Shown here: positions 52,956-61,587 of the stretch, piece by piece
How positions within the stretch are numbered: the first letter of the stretch is position 1
How the letters are laid out: every line of letters begins with the position of its first letter
NCBI GenBank assembly: GCA_028292435.1
Contig: JAQGMI010000055.1
Coordinates: 45,776 to 109,775, forward strand
DNA length: 64,000 nt
Reading direction: 5' to 3'
Source of the DNA: Betaproteobacteria bacterium
GTDB lineage: Bacteria > Pseudomonadota > Gammaproteobacteria > Burkholderiales > SG8-41
Made by a program: the position numbers and the translations under genes
The notes under the pieces: model-generated
The model's database searches: none
Told to the model about the DNA's origin: nothing
Seen by the model: only the letters and a program-made list of their open reading frames with translations

Positions 52956-53597
52956 ATGAGCAATGAGGTAGTGAAGGCGGCATCATTCCCGGTGCCGGCG
53001 AAAACGTTCGACACCGTAGCGCAAAAGCTGGGCGAAACGATACTCGATTTTATCGGCAAAATTCCGTTCACGAATAAGCGCAAGGCCTCGCAGCCTTCCG
53101 TCGAGGCGCGCACTCTGATACGAGCCGCGGCGTCCAAGGCGGCGCTGACTTCAGGTTCGCTCGCGCTGCCGATCGGTCCGCTCGGCATGCTGACGCTGAT
53201 TCCCGACCTGATTGCGGTCTGGAAGATTCAGGCGCAGCTGGTCGCCGACATTGCTGCGCTCTACGGCAAGGACGCGGCGCTCACCCGGGAGCAAATGATT
53301 TACTGCCTGTTTCGCCACCTGGCAGCGCAAGCACTGCGCGACGTCATCGTACGCGCGGGCGAACGGGTGCTGATCAGGAGCGCGTCACTCGGGGTACTCC
53401 AGACGACCGCCAACCGGATTGGCGTGCACGTGGCGCAGAAAGTCATCGGTAAAAGCATTTCGCGCTGGATTCCAATTGCCGGTGCACTCGGTGTCGGCGC
53501 TTATGCTTACTTCGATACTCACCAGGTTGCGGCAACCGCGATCGAGTTGTTCGAGCAGGACGTCGACGTCGGGCAAATGTCTACCGAAGGGCGTTGA
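52956..53597 (+). CDS. EcsC-family-like membrane-associated protein
   Basis: This encodes 213 residues. The core, LPIGPLGMLTLIPDLIAVWKIQAQLVADIAALYGKDA, matches the EcsC pattern (a hydrophobic Gly-rich loop followed by LxxIxxLQxxLIxxIAxxYG). The rest is helical with moderate hydrophobicity. The ATG at 52956 has AAGGAGAC upstream, and longer readings are not supported. Its function is unknown; EcsC proteins are often peripheral membrane proteins. Confidence 0.7.
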   Translation: MSNEVVKAASFPVPAKTFDTVAQKLGETILDFIGKIPFTNKRKASQPSVEARTLIRAAASKAALTSGSLALPIGPLGMLTLIPDLIAVWKIQAQLVADIAALYGKDAALTREQMIYCLFRHLAAQALRDVIVRAGERVLIRSASLGVLQTTANRIGVHVAQKVIGKSISRWIPIAGALGVGAYAYFDTHQVAATAIELFEQDVDVGQMSTEGR

Positions 53598-53607
53598 CCC
53601 GCGTTTA

Positions 53608-54405
53608 TCAGAACCGCCAGCCGAGCGACGCGCGCACCATATGATTGCGTGAAAAATTGACGTACGGATCGCTCGCCACGCGGGCGAAGTAACGGCCGAA
53701 ATCGTACGTCACCGTCGCGCCGGTACCGTGCACCCACTCGCCGTCATCGGACGAACGCCCCTCCTTGTAGAACGCATCGAACGTCCAGCGCGTCCGGTTG
53801 CCGGTTTCGATGCGCGCGGCCAGATGCGTGACGCGCTGGCCAGTGCCGAGACGGTCGTCCATGATCTGGAACACAGTGAGCGTGGTATTGCGCAGCGCGC
53901 GCGTGCCGGCCCCGAACAGCACCATGTCGTTCGGGTCGAAATTGAGATTGAAGTAATCGCACAAATTGGTGCGCCCGAAACCGAGCAGCGCAAAATTCTC
54001 TTTGCCGATTTCAGCGGTGATGCTGCCGCCCAGAAAACCGCGCGTTGCATATTGCACGGAGGGCACGACGCGGCCAAACGGCAGTTCGACGGTGTGGTCG
54101 TAACCCACGCGCAGTTGCTGAAATTCGTTTGCGCGCTGGTAGTAACCAATCCATGCCGTGTTCGGCCCGAGATTGCCGCGCAGATTAAAATCGTACGCAA
54201 GCGGCTCGTGCGTCGTGCGATATACCGTCGGCGTGAATTTATAGGCGGTTTTGTCGTCCTCAACCGGCGCTCGGCCCAGCGTAACGTCGGCGCGGTCATC
54301 GATTGCCAAAGCTTGAGCGGCTGCAATCAAGAGCAAGATGGCGACGGGGGTGCAAGACCAACGGTCAGGCTGGCGCTTACGCGGTAACTGTCGCGATACT
54401 TGCAT
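53608..54405 (-). CDS. Outer-membrane beta-barrel-like protein, unknown
   Basis: This 265-residue protein has a signal peptide (CTPVAILLLIAAAQALAID). The mature part alternates polar and aromatic residues in strands (YDFNLRGNLGPNTAWIGYYQR, LRVGYDHTVELPFG) and ends in Phe after LGWRF, the C-terminal signature of outer-membrane barrel proteins. A size of about 240 mature residues fits 10-12 strands. No family is recognised. It faces the EcsC-like gene, with only ten bases between the stops. Confidence 0.72.
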   Translation of the reverse strand: MQVSRQLPRKRQPDRWSCTPVAILLLIAAAQALAIDDRADVTLGRAPVEDDKTAYKFTPTVYRTTHEPLAYDFNLRGNLGPNTAWIGYYQRANEFQQLRVGYDHTVELPFGRVVPSVQYATRGFLGGSITAEIGKENFALLGFGRTNLCDYFNLNFDPNDMVLFGAGTRALRNTTLTVFQIMDDRLGTGQRVTHLAARIETGNRTRWTFDAFYKEGRSSDDGEWVHGTGATVTYDFGRYFARVASDPYVNFSRNHMVRASLGWRF

Positions 54406-54497
54406 CGGGGTAAGCTAACACACGGGAAAGCGTCGTGTGCGTTGTAACATAGACGACGTTTCCAAAATGCAGGCAACAGTTCAAAAATCATAAAGCC

Positions 54498-55454
54498 GTG
54501 AAAATACCCTGCGCGTTCTTTTTGCTCGTGCTCGCCTCAGGCGCATCCGTCGCCGCCTATCCCGAGCGGCCGATTCGTCTTGTTGTGCCGGCGGCGCCCG
54601 GCGGCGCGATCGACGTCGTCGGTCGCATCATGGGCGTCAAGCTTTCCGACGTGCTCGGGCAAAACGTCGTGATCGATAACCGCGCCGGCGCCAACAACAT
54701 CATTGGTACGGAGATCGCGGCGCGCGCCGTGCCCGATGGCTATACGCTGCTTATCACCGCCGGCGCGCATACGATCAATCCGGCCGTCTATAAGAAGCTG
54801 CCTTACGACGCGCTGCGAGATTTTTCGCCGATCGGCCATATCTGCAATTCGGGCGGGCTCGTCGTCGTCGTGCATCCGTCATTCGGTGCCAAAACGCTGC
54901 AGCAGCTGATCGACATGGCGCGCGCGAGTCCGGGCAAAATCGCCTACGGCTCGGCGGGCTTCGGCAACAGCACGCATCTTGCCGCCGAACTTTTTCAGAT
55001 GATGGCGAACGTGAAGCTGATTCACGTGCCGTACAAAGGCGCGGGCCCGGCGGTCACCGATTTGCTGGGCGGCCAGATCCCGCTGATGTTCGGCCCGAGC
55101 CCGGTCGTCGTGCCGATGGTGCAGGCCGGACGCCTGCGGCCGCTCGCCTTCACCGGGCTCAAGCGCTCGTCGCAATTACCCGACGTGCCGACCGTCGACG
55201 AAGCCGGCATCAAAGGTTACGAGAACAGCGGCTGGTATGGCATGTACGGTCCGCGCGGAACGCCGAAAGAAATTGTGGCGCGCGTCAATGCCGCCATCAG
55301 GCAAATCGTGCAGATGCCGGACACGCGCGAGCGCTTCGCGGGATTGAATCTCGATCCGATCGGCAGTACGCCGGAAGAGTTCGCGAGATTTTTGAAAGAC
55401 GATCTCGCGAAGTACGCCGCGATTGCGAAGGCGGCGGGAATCAAACCTGAGTAA
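54498..55454 (+). CDS. TTT substrate-binding protein (Bug family)
   Basis: This 318-residue protein starts at a GTG. The signal peptide is FFLLVLASGASVAA. The loops are VPAAPGGAID, VIDNRAGAN, PDGYTLLIT, HVPYKGAG and DVPTVDEAGIKG. It ends GIKPE. It converges with the D-aminoacylase gene at 55493, with 38 bases between the stops. Confidence 0.92.
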   Translation: MKIPCAFFLLVLASGASVAAYPERPIRLVVPAAPGGAIDVVGRIMGVKLSDVLGQNVVIDNRAGANNIIGTEIAARAVPDGYTLLITAGAHTINPAVYKKLPYDALRDFSPIGHICNSGGLVVVVHPSFGAKTLQQLIDMARASPGKIAYGSAGFGNSTHLAAELFQMMANVKLIHVPYKGAGPAVTDLLGGQIPLMFGPSPVVVPMVQAGRLRPLAFTGLKRSSQLPDVPTVDEAGIKGYENSGWYGMYGPRGTPKEIVARVNAAIRQIVQMPDTRERFAGLNLDPIGSTPEEFARFLKDDLAKYAAIAKAAGIKPE

Positions 55455-55492
55455 TCTCAGACCGCAAGCATGGTTAAGAATCGCTTGAAGTT

Positions 55493-57103
55493 TTAACGCG
55501 AAGCGAAGCCAGCGCCCGGCCCATACAGAACACGCCCGGGTCGTTCGGCGGTCATGGCGCCGTTTTCATAAACGATTTTGCCATTGACGATTACATACGG
55601 GAATCCGACCGCGTATTGATGCGGCTTTTCGAAAGTCGCCATGTCTTTCACCGTGGCCGGGTCGAACACGGCGATGTCTGCTTTCATGCCGGGCTTCAGC
55701 ACGCCGCGGTCGGTGAGGCCGAGGCGCGCGGCGGGATACGATGACATTTTTCGCACGGCGTCTTCAAGCGTCAGAATTTTCTTGTCGCGCACATAGACGG
55801 CGAGTACGCGCGCGAGCGTGCCGTAGCTGCGCGGATGCGGCGCGCCGAGGCCGAATATGGGAACCGTGCCGTCGGAGGCAATCATCGTCGCTGGATGGCG
55901 GATGATGCGCTGCAAATCCTGTTCGTCCATCGCGTGGAACACGCCGCCGCAATTGCCCTGCTCGACGATCCACATCGTCGTCTCCGCCGCGTTGTCGATG
56001 TTGACGGCTTGGCCGCGCGCCACGGTCAGCTCGGCCAGATTTTTGCCGGCGAGTTTCGCGTCCCAATCGCAGATTGAAACTACGATGTTCGCCGGATCGC
56101 CGCCGCCGCGCTCGTCGCGAATGCTGTCGGCAATCGCGCTTTTGATTTTCGCCCGCACGGGCGCGTCCTTCAGACGCTGAACCGTCGCCTGATGGCCGCC
56201 TTCCTGCGCCCATTGCGGCAACAGCGCAGCGCCGATGCTCGTGCTCGACGCGGTATAAGGATATTGATCAATGGTCGCGTCGAAGCCGCGCGCGCGCGCT
56301 TCTTCGACGAGCTTCAGCGTCTCGACGCTTTTTCCCCAGTACGATTTGCCGATAATCTTATGGTGCGATATCTGCGTGGGCACGCCGCCCTGCTCACCGA
56401 TGGCGATGGTTTCTTTTACGCTGTCGATCACGCGCGAGGCTTCGTCGCGCATGTGCGACGTGTGCAAGCCGCGAAACGGCGCCACCACTTTTTGCAGCTC
56501 GACGACTTCAGCGAGCGGCGTGAAATTGCCTGGCACGTAAAAAAGTCCTGTGCTCATGCCAAATGCGCCGTCGCGCATGCCGTCGCGCACGATTCCACGC
56601 ATGCGCTCAAGCTCTTCGGCCGTCGCAGGCCGGTTTGCGAGCCCGATCACCGCCTCGCGCACCGAGCCCTGGCCGATGAAGCTGCCGATGTTGAGCGATT
56701 TGGGCAGCGCAGCGAGCTTGTCGAGAAACGGCTTCAATGGCACGGGCGAACCGCCGTCCGGCCCTTCCATGATGGTGGTCACGCCCTGGCGTACATAGTT
56801 ATCGGCCGTCGGCACCAGGAAAATACCGCGCATTGCGTGCGTGTGCAGGTCGATAAAGCCGGGCGCGACAACGAGGCCGCCAATGTCGACCACGCGCGTC
56901 GCGGGCTCGTCGATCGACGGTGCGATGCGCGCAATAACGTCGCCGCGGATCGCGATGTCGGCGCGATACCATGGATTGCCGGTACCATCGACGACACGCG
57001 CATTGCGCAGCACCAGATCGTACGGTGTTTCAGCGGCGCGCGCCGTCCCGAGCGAAAAAAGCACGCAGCACGCAATTATTGTTAGCTGCCGGCGACTTTT
57101 CAT
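55493..57103 (-). CDS. Exported N-acyl-D-amino-acid deacylase (D-aminoacylase family)
   Basis: This 536-residue protein starts at ATG 57103 with a signal peptide (RQLTIIACCVLFSLGTARAAE). The amidohydrolase-3 marks are DLHTHAMRG, TIMEGPDGGSP, GLHTSHMRDE, TQISHHKIIG, the Lys-containing segment near VETLKLVEEA and YPAARLGLTDRGVLKPG. The family releases free D-amino acids, or removes an acyl group from related molecules. A signal peptide puts this one in the periplasm, whereas most members are cytoplasmic. It could supply the DadA-like enzyme, though that gene is 50 kb away. Confidence 0.9.
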   Translation of the reverse strand: MKSRRQLTIIACCVLFSLGTARAAETPYDLVLRNARVVDGTGNPWYRADIAIRGDVIARIAPSIDEPATRVVDIGGLVVAPGFIDLHTHAMRGIFLVPTADNYVRQGVTTIMEGPDGGSPVPLKPFLDKLAALPKSLNIGSFIGQGSVREAVIGLANRPATAEELERMRGIVRDGMRDGAFGMSTGLFYVPGNFTPLAEVVELQKVVAPFRGLHTSHMRDEASRVIDSVKETIAIGEQGGVPTQISHHKIIGKSYWGKSVETLKLVEEARARGFDATIDQYPYTASSTSIGAALLPQWAQEGGHQATVQRLKDAPVRAKIKSAIADSIRDERGGGDPANIVVSICDWDAKLAGKNLAELTVARGQAVNIDNAAETTMWIVEQGNCGGVFHAMDEQDLQRIIRHPATMIASDGTVPIFGLGAPHPRSYGTLARVLAVYVRDKKILTLEDAVRKMSSYPAARLGLTDRGVLKPGMKADIAVFDPATVKDMATFEKPHQYAVGFPYVIVNGKIVYENGAMTAERPGRVLYGPGAGFASR

Positions 57104-57125
57104 GCGCGCATCGCTTGAGCGTCGG

Positions 57126-57362
57126 TTAACGCGGGCCGTCAAGAATGCCGACGATGAAAGCAGTGATGCGTTCGGCCGCGGGGATCGCGATAAAGGCAGC
57201 CACCGTCGCGACCGGCCACGCGATGGCCCACGCGATCATCCAGCGGTGAAAAAAATCGGGTGGCGCGCCCAAATTGACGTAAGTAATAACCAGCGTGACC
57301 AGAAACGTCATGATCGCAGCGACGATGGTCGGGCGAATTATATTTGTCTTGTTCAATTGCAT
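57126..57362 (-). CDS. Small DUF2798 membrane protein
   Basis: This 78-residue protein has two hydrophobic helices: RPTIVAAIMTFLVTLVITYV and RWMIAWAIAWPVATVAAFIAI, joined by a short polar loop with PPDFFHRW. These are typical of DUF2798, small proteins found in many proteobacteria and of unknown function. The start ATG at 57362 has AAGGGA just upstream. It lies 22 bases upstream of the D-aminoacylase gene and may share its promoter. Confidence 0.82.
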   Translation of the reverse strand: MQLNKTNIIRPTIVAAIMTFLVTLVITYVNLGAPPDFFHRWMIAWAIAWPVATVAAFIAIPAAERITAFIVGILDGPR

Positions 57363-57501
57363 TCCCTTAAGTTCGGCTTGCGCCAGCAATTTTCTCTCAA
57401 CGCCGGCACTTTCGATATACTTTTACTTCGCGCAGAAATACAAGAGCCGGCATTCAGCGACCGGGCCCTTCTGCCCATTCATGTTTAAAAGAGGGGGAAT
57501 C

Positions 57502-58578
57502 ATGTTTAGATTTTTGGTCGCTTTGTTCATGCTCGCCAGCCTGTGCGCTCATGCGCAGCAGGCAATTCAGTTTGACGGCGTCAATCCGCTCAAGCTGCCG
57601 AAAAATATGTATCTGGGCGAGGTCACCGGCGTTGCCGTCAACGCCAAGGGCCATATCTTCGTGCTGTCGCGCGGCAACACCACCGGCCCTGCCTATTCGG
57701 CCGCCGCGGCGCAGTTGCTCGAGTTCGACGCCAGCGGTAAGTTCGTACGCGAAATCGGCAAAAACCTTTATGCATGGTCGTTCGGTCACACCGTGCGCAT
57801 CGATAAAGAGCAGAACATCTGGGTCGCCGACAAGGGCTCGGACATGATCGTTCGTTTCAACCCGAAAGGCGACGTAACGATGGTATTCGGTCGCAAGCAG
57901 GAAGCTTCCGACAAGGAAACCGGGCCGCTCGAGCACCCAAATCCGCCGCTGCCCGCCGACGAGGGGCGCTTTCGTCAGGTCACCGATATGGCCTGGGATG
58001 CCGCGGGAAATTTGTACATAAGCGACGGCTACATCAATTCACGCGTGGCGAAAGCGGACAAGAACGGCAACTGGTTGAAGTCATGGGGCACCAAAGGCAA
58101 CAAGCCCGGTGAATTCACGACGCCGCACAGCATCGCCACCGACGCGCAGGGCAACGTATACGTCGCCGACCGCGGCAACCGGCGGATTCAGGTGTTTGAC
58201 GGCGAAGGCAACTTGCAGCGCATCATGACGATCGACGTGCCGTACGATGCTAACGCGCGTACTGCCATCGGCGTGCGGCCCGACGTCGCGAAAGTCGAAG
58301 CTTCGGGTGCGCAAAAGACCCAGTTGCCCGGCGCGCCGTGGGCGCTCTGCATTACGCCGGGCCCGAATCAGGTGCTCTTCGCTTCTGACGCTTATCCGGG
58401 CCGCGTCTATAAGATGACCCTCGATGGGAAAGTGCTCGGCTATCTCGGCGAAAGCGGCAAGCAGCTGAAGCAGTTTGGCTGGATCCATGAGATCGCATGC
58501 CCGAACGAAAATACGCTGTACGTCGCCGAGCTTTTAAACTGGCGCGTGCAAAAACTGATGCTGAAGGCGCAGAAATAA
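57502..58578 (+). CDS. Exported NHL-repeat protein, peptidyl-alpha-hydroxyglycine alpha-amidating lyase-like
   Basis: This 358-residue protein has a signal peptide ending CAHAQQ. It is a beta-propeller made of NHL repeats: GVAVNAKGHIFVLSRG, VRIDKEQNIWVADKGSDM, MAWDAAGNLYISDGYINSR, SIATDAQGNVYVADRGNRR. This is the layout annotated in bacteria as the amidating-lyase family, after the catalytic domain of animal peptidylglycine alpha-amidating enzyme. Whether bacterial members have that activity is unknown. The ATG at 57502 has GAGGGGG upstream, and an intrinsic terminator follows the gene. Confidence 0.85.
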   Translation: MFRFLVALFMLASLCAHAQQAIQFDGVNPLKLPKNMYLGEVTGVAVNAKGHIFVLSRGNTTGPAYSAAAAQLLEFDASGKFVREIGKNLYAWSFGHTVRIDKEQNIWVADKGSDMIVRFNPKGDVTMVFGRKQEASDKETGPLEHPNPPLPADEGRFRQVTDMAWDAAGNLYISDGYINSRVAKADKNGNWLKSWGTKGNKPGEFTTPHSIATDAQGNVYVADRGNRRIQVFDGEGNLQRIMTIDVPYDANARTAIGVRPDVAKVEASGAQKTQLPGAPWALCITPGPNQVLFASDAYPGRVYKMTLDGKVLGYLGESGKQLKQFGWIHEIACPNENTLYVAELLNWRVQKLMLKAQK

Positions 58579-58600
58579 GTTTGCGCCCGGACACAAACAA

Positions 58601-58630
58601 AAAGGCGCTCTTACGGAGCGCCTTTTTTTT
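58601..58630 (+). terminator. Intrinsic terminator
   Basis: GGCGCTC (58604-58610) and GAGCGCC (58616-58622) pair around TTACG and are followed by TTTTTTTT. It is 25 bases after the NHL-repeat gene. The A-run before the stem makes it usable also on the minus strand, where the Bug gene at 58675 ends toward it. Confidence 0.9.
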
Positions 58631-58674
58631 GTCTGTTACGTTCCTTCAGCGGGCAGAATAAAACGGGATAACGC

Positions 58675-59649
58675 TCATTCCGTTGTCACGCCGGCGTCGC
58701 GCACCACTTTCTCATAGCGCTGCATTTCCGCCTTGATGAATGCGCCGAACTCAGCCGGCGAACTGCCGGCAGGATCGGCGCCCTGCGCGGTCAGATTCTC
58801 GCTGACCTCTTTCGACCGGATGATGCGCGCGACTTCAGTGCTCAATTTTTTGAGTGTTGCCGGCGGCAGGTGTGCGGGTGCAACCATGCCGTACCAGGCG
58901 ATCGACTGATAGCCCGGGAGCCCCGCTTCGGCAACGGTCGGCATGTCGGCCCATGCCGCATTGCGCTTCGACGTTGTAATTGCGAGGCCGCGCAGCCGGC
59001 CGGACTTGATGTGCGGCGTCAGCGACAGGATCGTCGAGATCATCATATTGACCTGGCCGCCGACGGTATCGAGCAGCCCTTGGTTACCGCCTTTGTATGG
59101 AACGTGCACGATGTCGATTTTTGCCATCGAGGTAAAAAGCGCAGTCGCCAGATGCTGTGATGAACCAACGCCGCCCGATGCGTAACTCAGTTTCCGCGTC
59201 TTTGCGAGCGCGATGAGTTCCTTGACGCTGATTGCCGGCACCGATGGATGCACCGTCACGATCAGCGGCAGCACGGCAGTGAGACTGACCGGGGTGAAGT
59301 CTTTTTCCGTGTTGTACGGCAAATTTTTCTGCAACAGCGGATTGATCGCGTGGCCGATTGCGACGAACAGCAGCGTGTGCCCGTCGGGTGTCGCTTTGGC
59401 AGTCAAGTCGGCGGCGAGAATGCCGTTCGCGCCCGGACGATTGTCGACGACGACCTGCTGGCCCCACGTCTGGGTGAGATTGTTGGCGACGAGACGCGCC
59501 AGAATGTCGGTTGCGCCGCCCGGCACGAACGGCACGAGAATGCGGATTGGTTTCGATGGGTAGTCGTCGGCGCTGGCCGCCAGTGAACCCGCGCACAGCA
59601 GACCGCCTGCGCCGAGGACTGCGGCGCGCAAATACCGGCTCATGCTCAT
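58675..59649 (-). CDS. TTT substrate-binding protein (Bug family)
   Basis: This 324-residue protein starts at ATG 59649, overlapping the TGA stop of the dioxygenase gene upstream (GTGATGAGC; GTG two codons earlier is an alternative). The signal peptide ends SLAASAD. The loops are VPFVPGGATD, VVDNRPGANG, PDGHTLLFV (His for Tyr), HVPYKGGN and DMPTVAEAGLPG. Receptor and dioxygenase are thus translated together, a clear Bug-enzyme module. Confidence 0.93.
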   Translation of the reverse strand: MSMSRYLRAAVLGAGGLLCAGSLAASADDYPSKPIRILVPFVPGGATDILARLVANNLTQTWGQQVVVDNRPGANGILAADLTAKATPDGHTLLFVAIGHAINPLLQKNLPYNTEKDFTPVSLTAVLPLIVTVHPSVPAISVKELIALAKTRKLSYASGGVGSSQHLATALFTSMAKIDIVHVPYKGGNQGLLDTVGGQVNMMISTILSLTPHIKSGRLRGLAITTSKRNAAWADMPTVAEAGLPGYQSIAWYGMVAPAHLPPATLKKLSTEVARIIRSKEVSENLTAQGADPAGSSPAEFGAFIKAEMQRYEKVVRDAGVTTE

Positions 59650-60515
59650 CACGCCGCCTGCGCGACGTAACCGGACGGCGTGCCGAGTACCGTGGTGCGC
59701 TCGAGATGGCGCAATTGCGTTTCGTCAAAATCGCCGAGCGCGCAGTGCATCGTGCAACGGTTGTCCCAGATCAGAATGTCGTTCGCGCGCCATTGATGGC
59801 GGTAGACAAACTCATGCTTCGTCGCGTGGCGGCACAGAAAATCGATCAGCGGCCCGCTTTCTTCTTCCGTCATGCCGTCGAAGCGGCTGACCTTCTCGCC
59901 GATGTAGAGCGCCTTGCGGCCGGTTTCCGGATGCACGCGCACCACGGGCTGCGCGATTGGCGGGTTGATCTTTTTCTGCTCGGCGGCGCGGTCAATGCCG
60001 GTGCCGGTGTTCGCGATTTTCCGCGTGCCCGACATATGAATGCCGTGCAGATCGGCAATCAGCTTCTTCATGCCGTCGGACAGCGCATCGTAGGCCGCGT
60101 ACATATTGGCGAACAGGGTGTCACCGCCCACCGGTGGCGAAGTCACGCAGCGCAGCAAAGAGCCGAGCGACGGCACGAGCGTGAACGACATGTCCGAATG
60201 CCATTGCCGGCCGGTGTATTTCGAATCCGAAGGCGAGCCATCCGGCTTCGGTTCGTTGGTCACCATCAGCAATTCTGGATAATCGGGATGGCGATCGCGC
60301 GGCAATGCATCGTGATTGTCGAGCTCGCCAAAGTGACGGCTGAATTCGATGTGCTGCTCGCGCGTCAGCTTTTGATCGCGAAACAGCAGGATGCCGTTGT
60401 CGAGAAACGCGCGGTAAATCCCGCCGAACTCATGCTCGCTCATGTTGCGCGCTGTGTCGATATCGCAGACTTCAGCACCCAGTGCGTAGGACAAGGGCCG
60501 CAATTTCACTGCCAT
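59649..60515 (-). CDS. TauD/TfdA-family Fe(II)/2-oxoglutarate dioxygenase
   Basis: This 288-residue protein has the iron ligands His106 and Asp108 (QWHSDMSF) and the distal His in RCTMHCALGDF. The C-terminal Arg lies in HLERTTVLG. PPVGGDTLFANMY is the usual TauD segment. It is coupled by codon overlap to the Bug gene downstream. Of the three TauD enzymes here it is the only one with a Bug gene directly attached. The substrate is probably an acidic compound bound by that receptor (inference). Confidence 0.92.
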   Translation of the reverse strand: MAVKLRPLSYALGAEVCDIDTARNMSEHEFGGIYRAFLDNGILLFRDQKLTREQHIEFSRHFGELDNHDALPRDRHPDYPELLMVTNEPKPDGSPSDSKYTGRQWHSDMSFTLVPSLGSLLRCVTSPPVGGDTLFANMYAAYDALSDGMKKLIADLHGIHMSGTRKIANTGTGIDRAAEQKKINPPIAQPVVRVHPETGRKALYIGEKVSRFDGMTEEESGPLIDFLCRHATKHEFVYRHQWRANDILIWDNRCTMHCALGDFDETQLRHLERTTVLGTPSGYVAQAA

Positions 60516-60612
60516 GGCTTTTCTCCGGATTCCTGCGACGCTGAGTGCGCCGTCGAATCGATAATTCTACAGGAGGCTTGCCGATCGCGTGAACGCCTGG
60601 CGGGCTACTTCG

Positions 60613-61587
60613 TCAATCGACCTTCGCGCCCGAACGCTTGATCACATCCGCCCACTTCGCGTTTTCCTTGCGGATGAATTCGCCGAACTGCTCGGGCGTG
60701 CCAATCACCGGCTCCGAACCGATGCCGATGAGTTTTTCCTTGAGCGAAGGATTGGCGAGCGCCGCATTAATTTCGGCGTTGAGCTTCCTGACGATGGATT
60801 TGGGCACACCGGCCGGCGCGACGATGCCCGTCCACGTCGTCGCGTCGTATCCCGGCACGCCCGCTTCGGCGATGGTCGGCAGATCCGGAAACGCCAATGA
60901 ACGTGTCGGGCTGCTCACCGCGAGACCGCGCACCTTGCCCGACTTTACATGCGGCGTCATCGAATTCGAGCTTTCCATCATCAGCTGCACCTGCCCTGCA
61001 ATGAGATCGATGATGCCGGCGGCGCCGCCTTTATACGGGATATGCACGATGCGCGTGCCGGTCATGTATTTGAAAAGCTCGAAGCCGACATGGCCCGGGG
61101 TGCCGTTGCCCGAAGATGCATTCGATAACTTGTCCGGATTCTGTTTCGCGTAATCGATCACGTCGCGCACGGTTTTGAATGGCGTCGAAGGTGCTGCCGC
61201 GAGCAGCATGCTGCCGGTCGTCGTCTGCGCGAGCGGTTGCAAGTCTTTCGTCACGCTGAACGTGAGCCCTTTCACCATGTTCGGCCCGATCGCGAGCGCG
61301 CCGATCGGCCCGTAACCGATCGTGTAGCCGTCGGCCGGCGCACGGGCAACGAGTTCCATGCCGATCATGAGCGCGCCGCCCGGCCGGTTGTCGATCACGA
61401 CCTGCTGACCCATCTGGCGAACGAGCTCCGCTGCAACGAGGCGCGCCACGTTATCGGACGCGCTGCCCGCGGCTTGCGGCACGATCAGGCGAATCGGCCG
61501 CGTTGGATAATCCGCCGCCGCGCTCATCGCAGACAAAGAAAGCGCCATTACGGCAAGTGTCGAAACTGCGAAGTAGCGTCTGCTCAT
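60613..61587 (-). CDS. TTT substrate-binding protein (Bug family)
   Basis: This 324-residue protein starts at ATG 61587, overlapping the TGA of another Bug gene upstream in the same way (GTGATGAGC). The signal peptide ends SAMSAAAD. The loops are VPQAAGSASD (Gln-Ala-Ala for Pro-Pro), VIDNRPGGAL, DGYTIGYG, HIPYKGGA and DLPTIAEAGVPG. It has a distinct pocket entrance from its upstream partner and probably binds a different ligand. Confidence 0.93.
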   Translation of the reverse strand: MSRRYFAVSTLAVMALSLSAMSAAADYPTRPIRLIVPQAAGSASDNVARLVAAELVRQMGQQVVIDNRPGGALMIGMELVARAPADGYTIGYGPIGALAIGPNMVKGLTFSVTKDLQPLAQTTTGSMLLAAAPSTPFKTVRDVIDYAKQNPDKLSNASSGNGTPGHVGFELFKYMTGTRIVHIPYKGGAAGIIDLIAGQVQLMMESSNSMTPHVKSGKVRGLAVSSPTRSLAFPDLPTIAEAGVPGYDATTWTGIVAPAGVPKSIVRKLNAEINAALANPSLKEKLIGIGSEPVIGTPEQFGEFIRKENAKWADVIKRSGAKVD

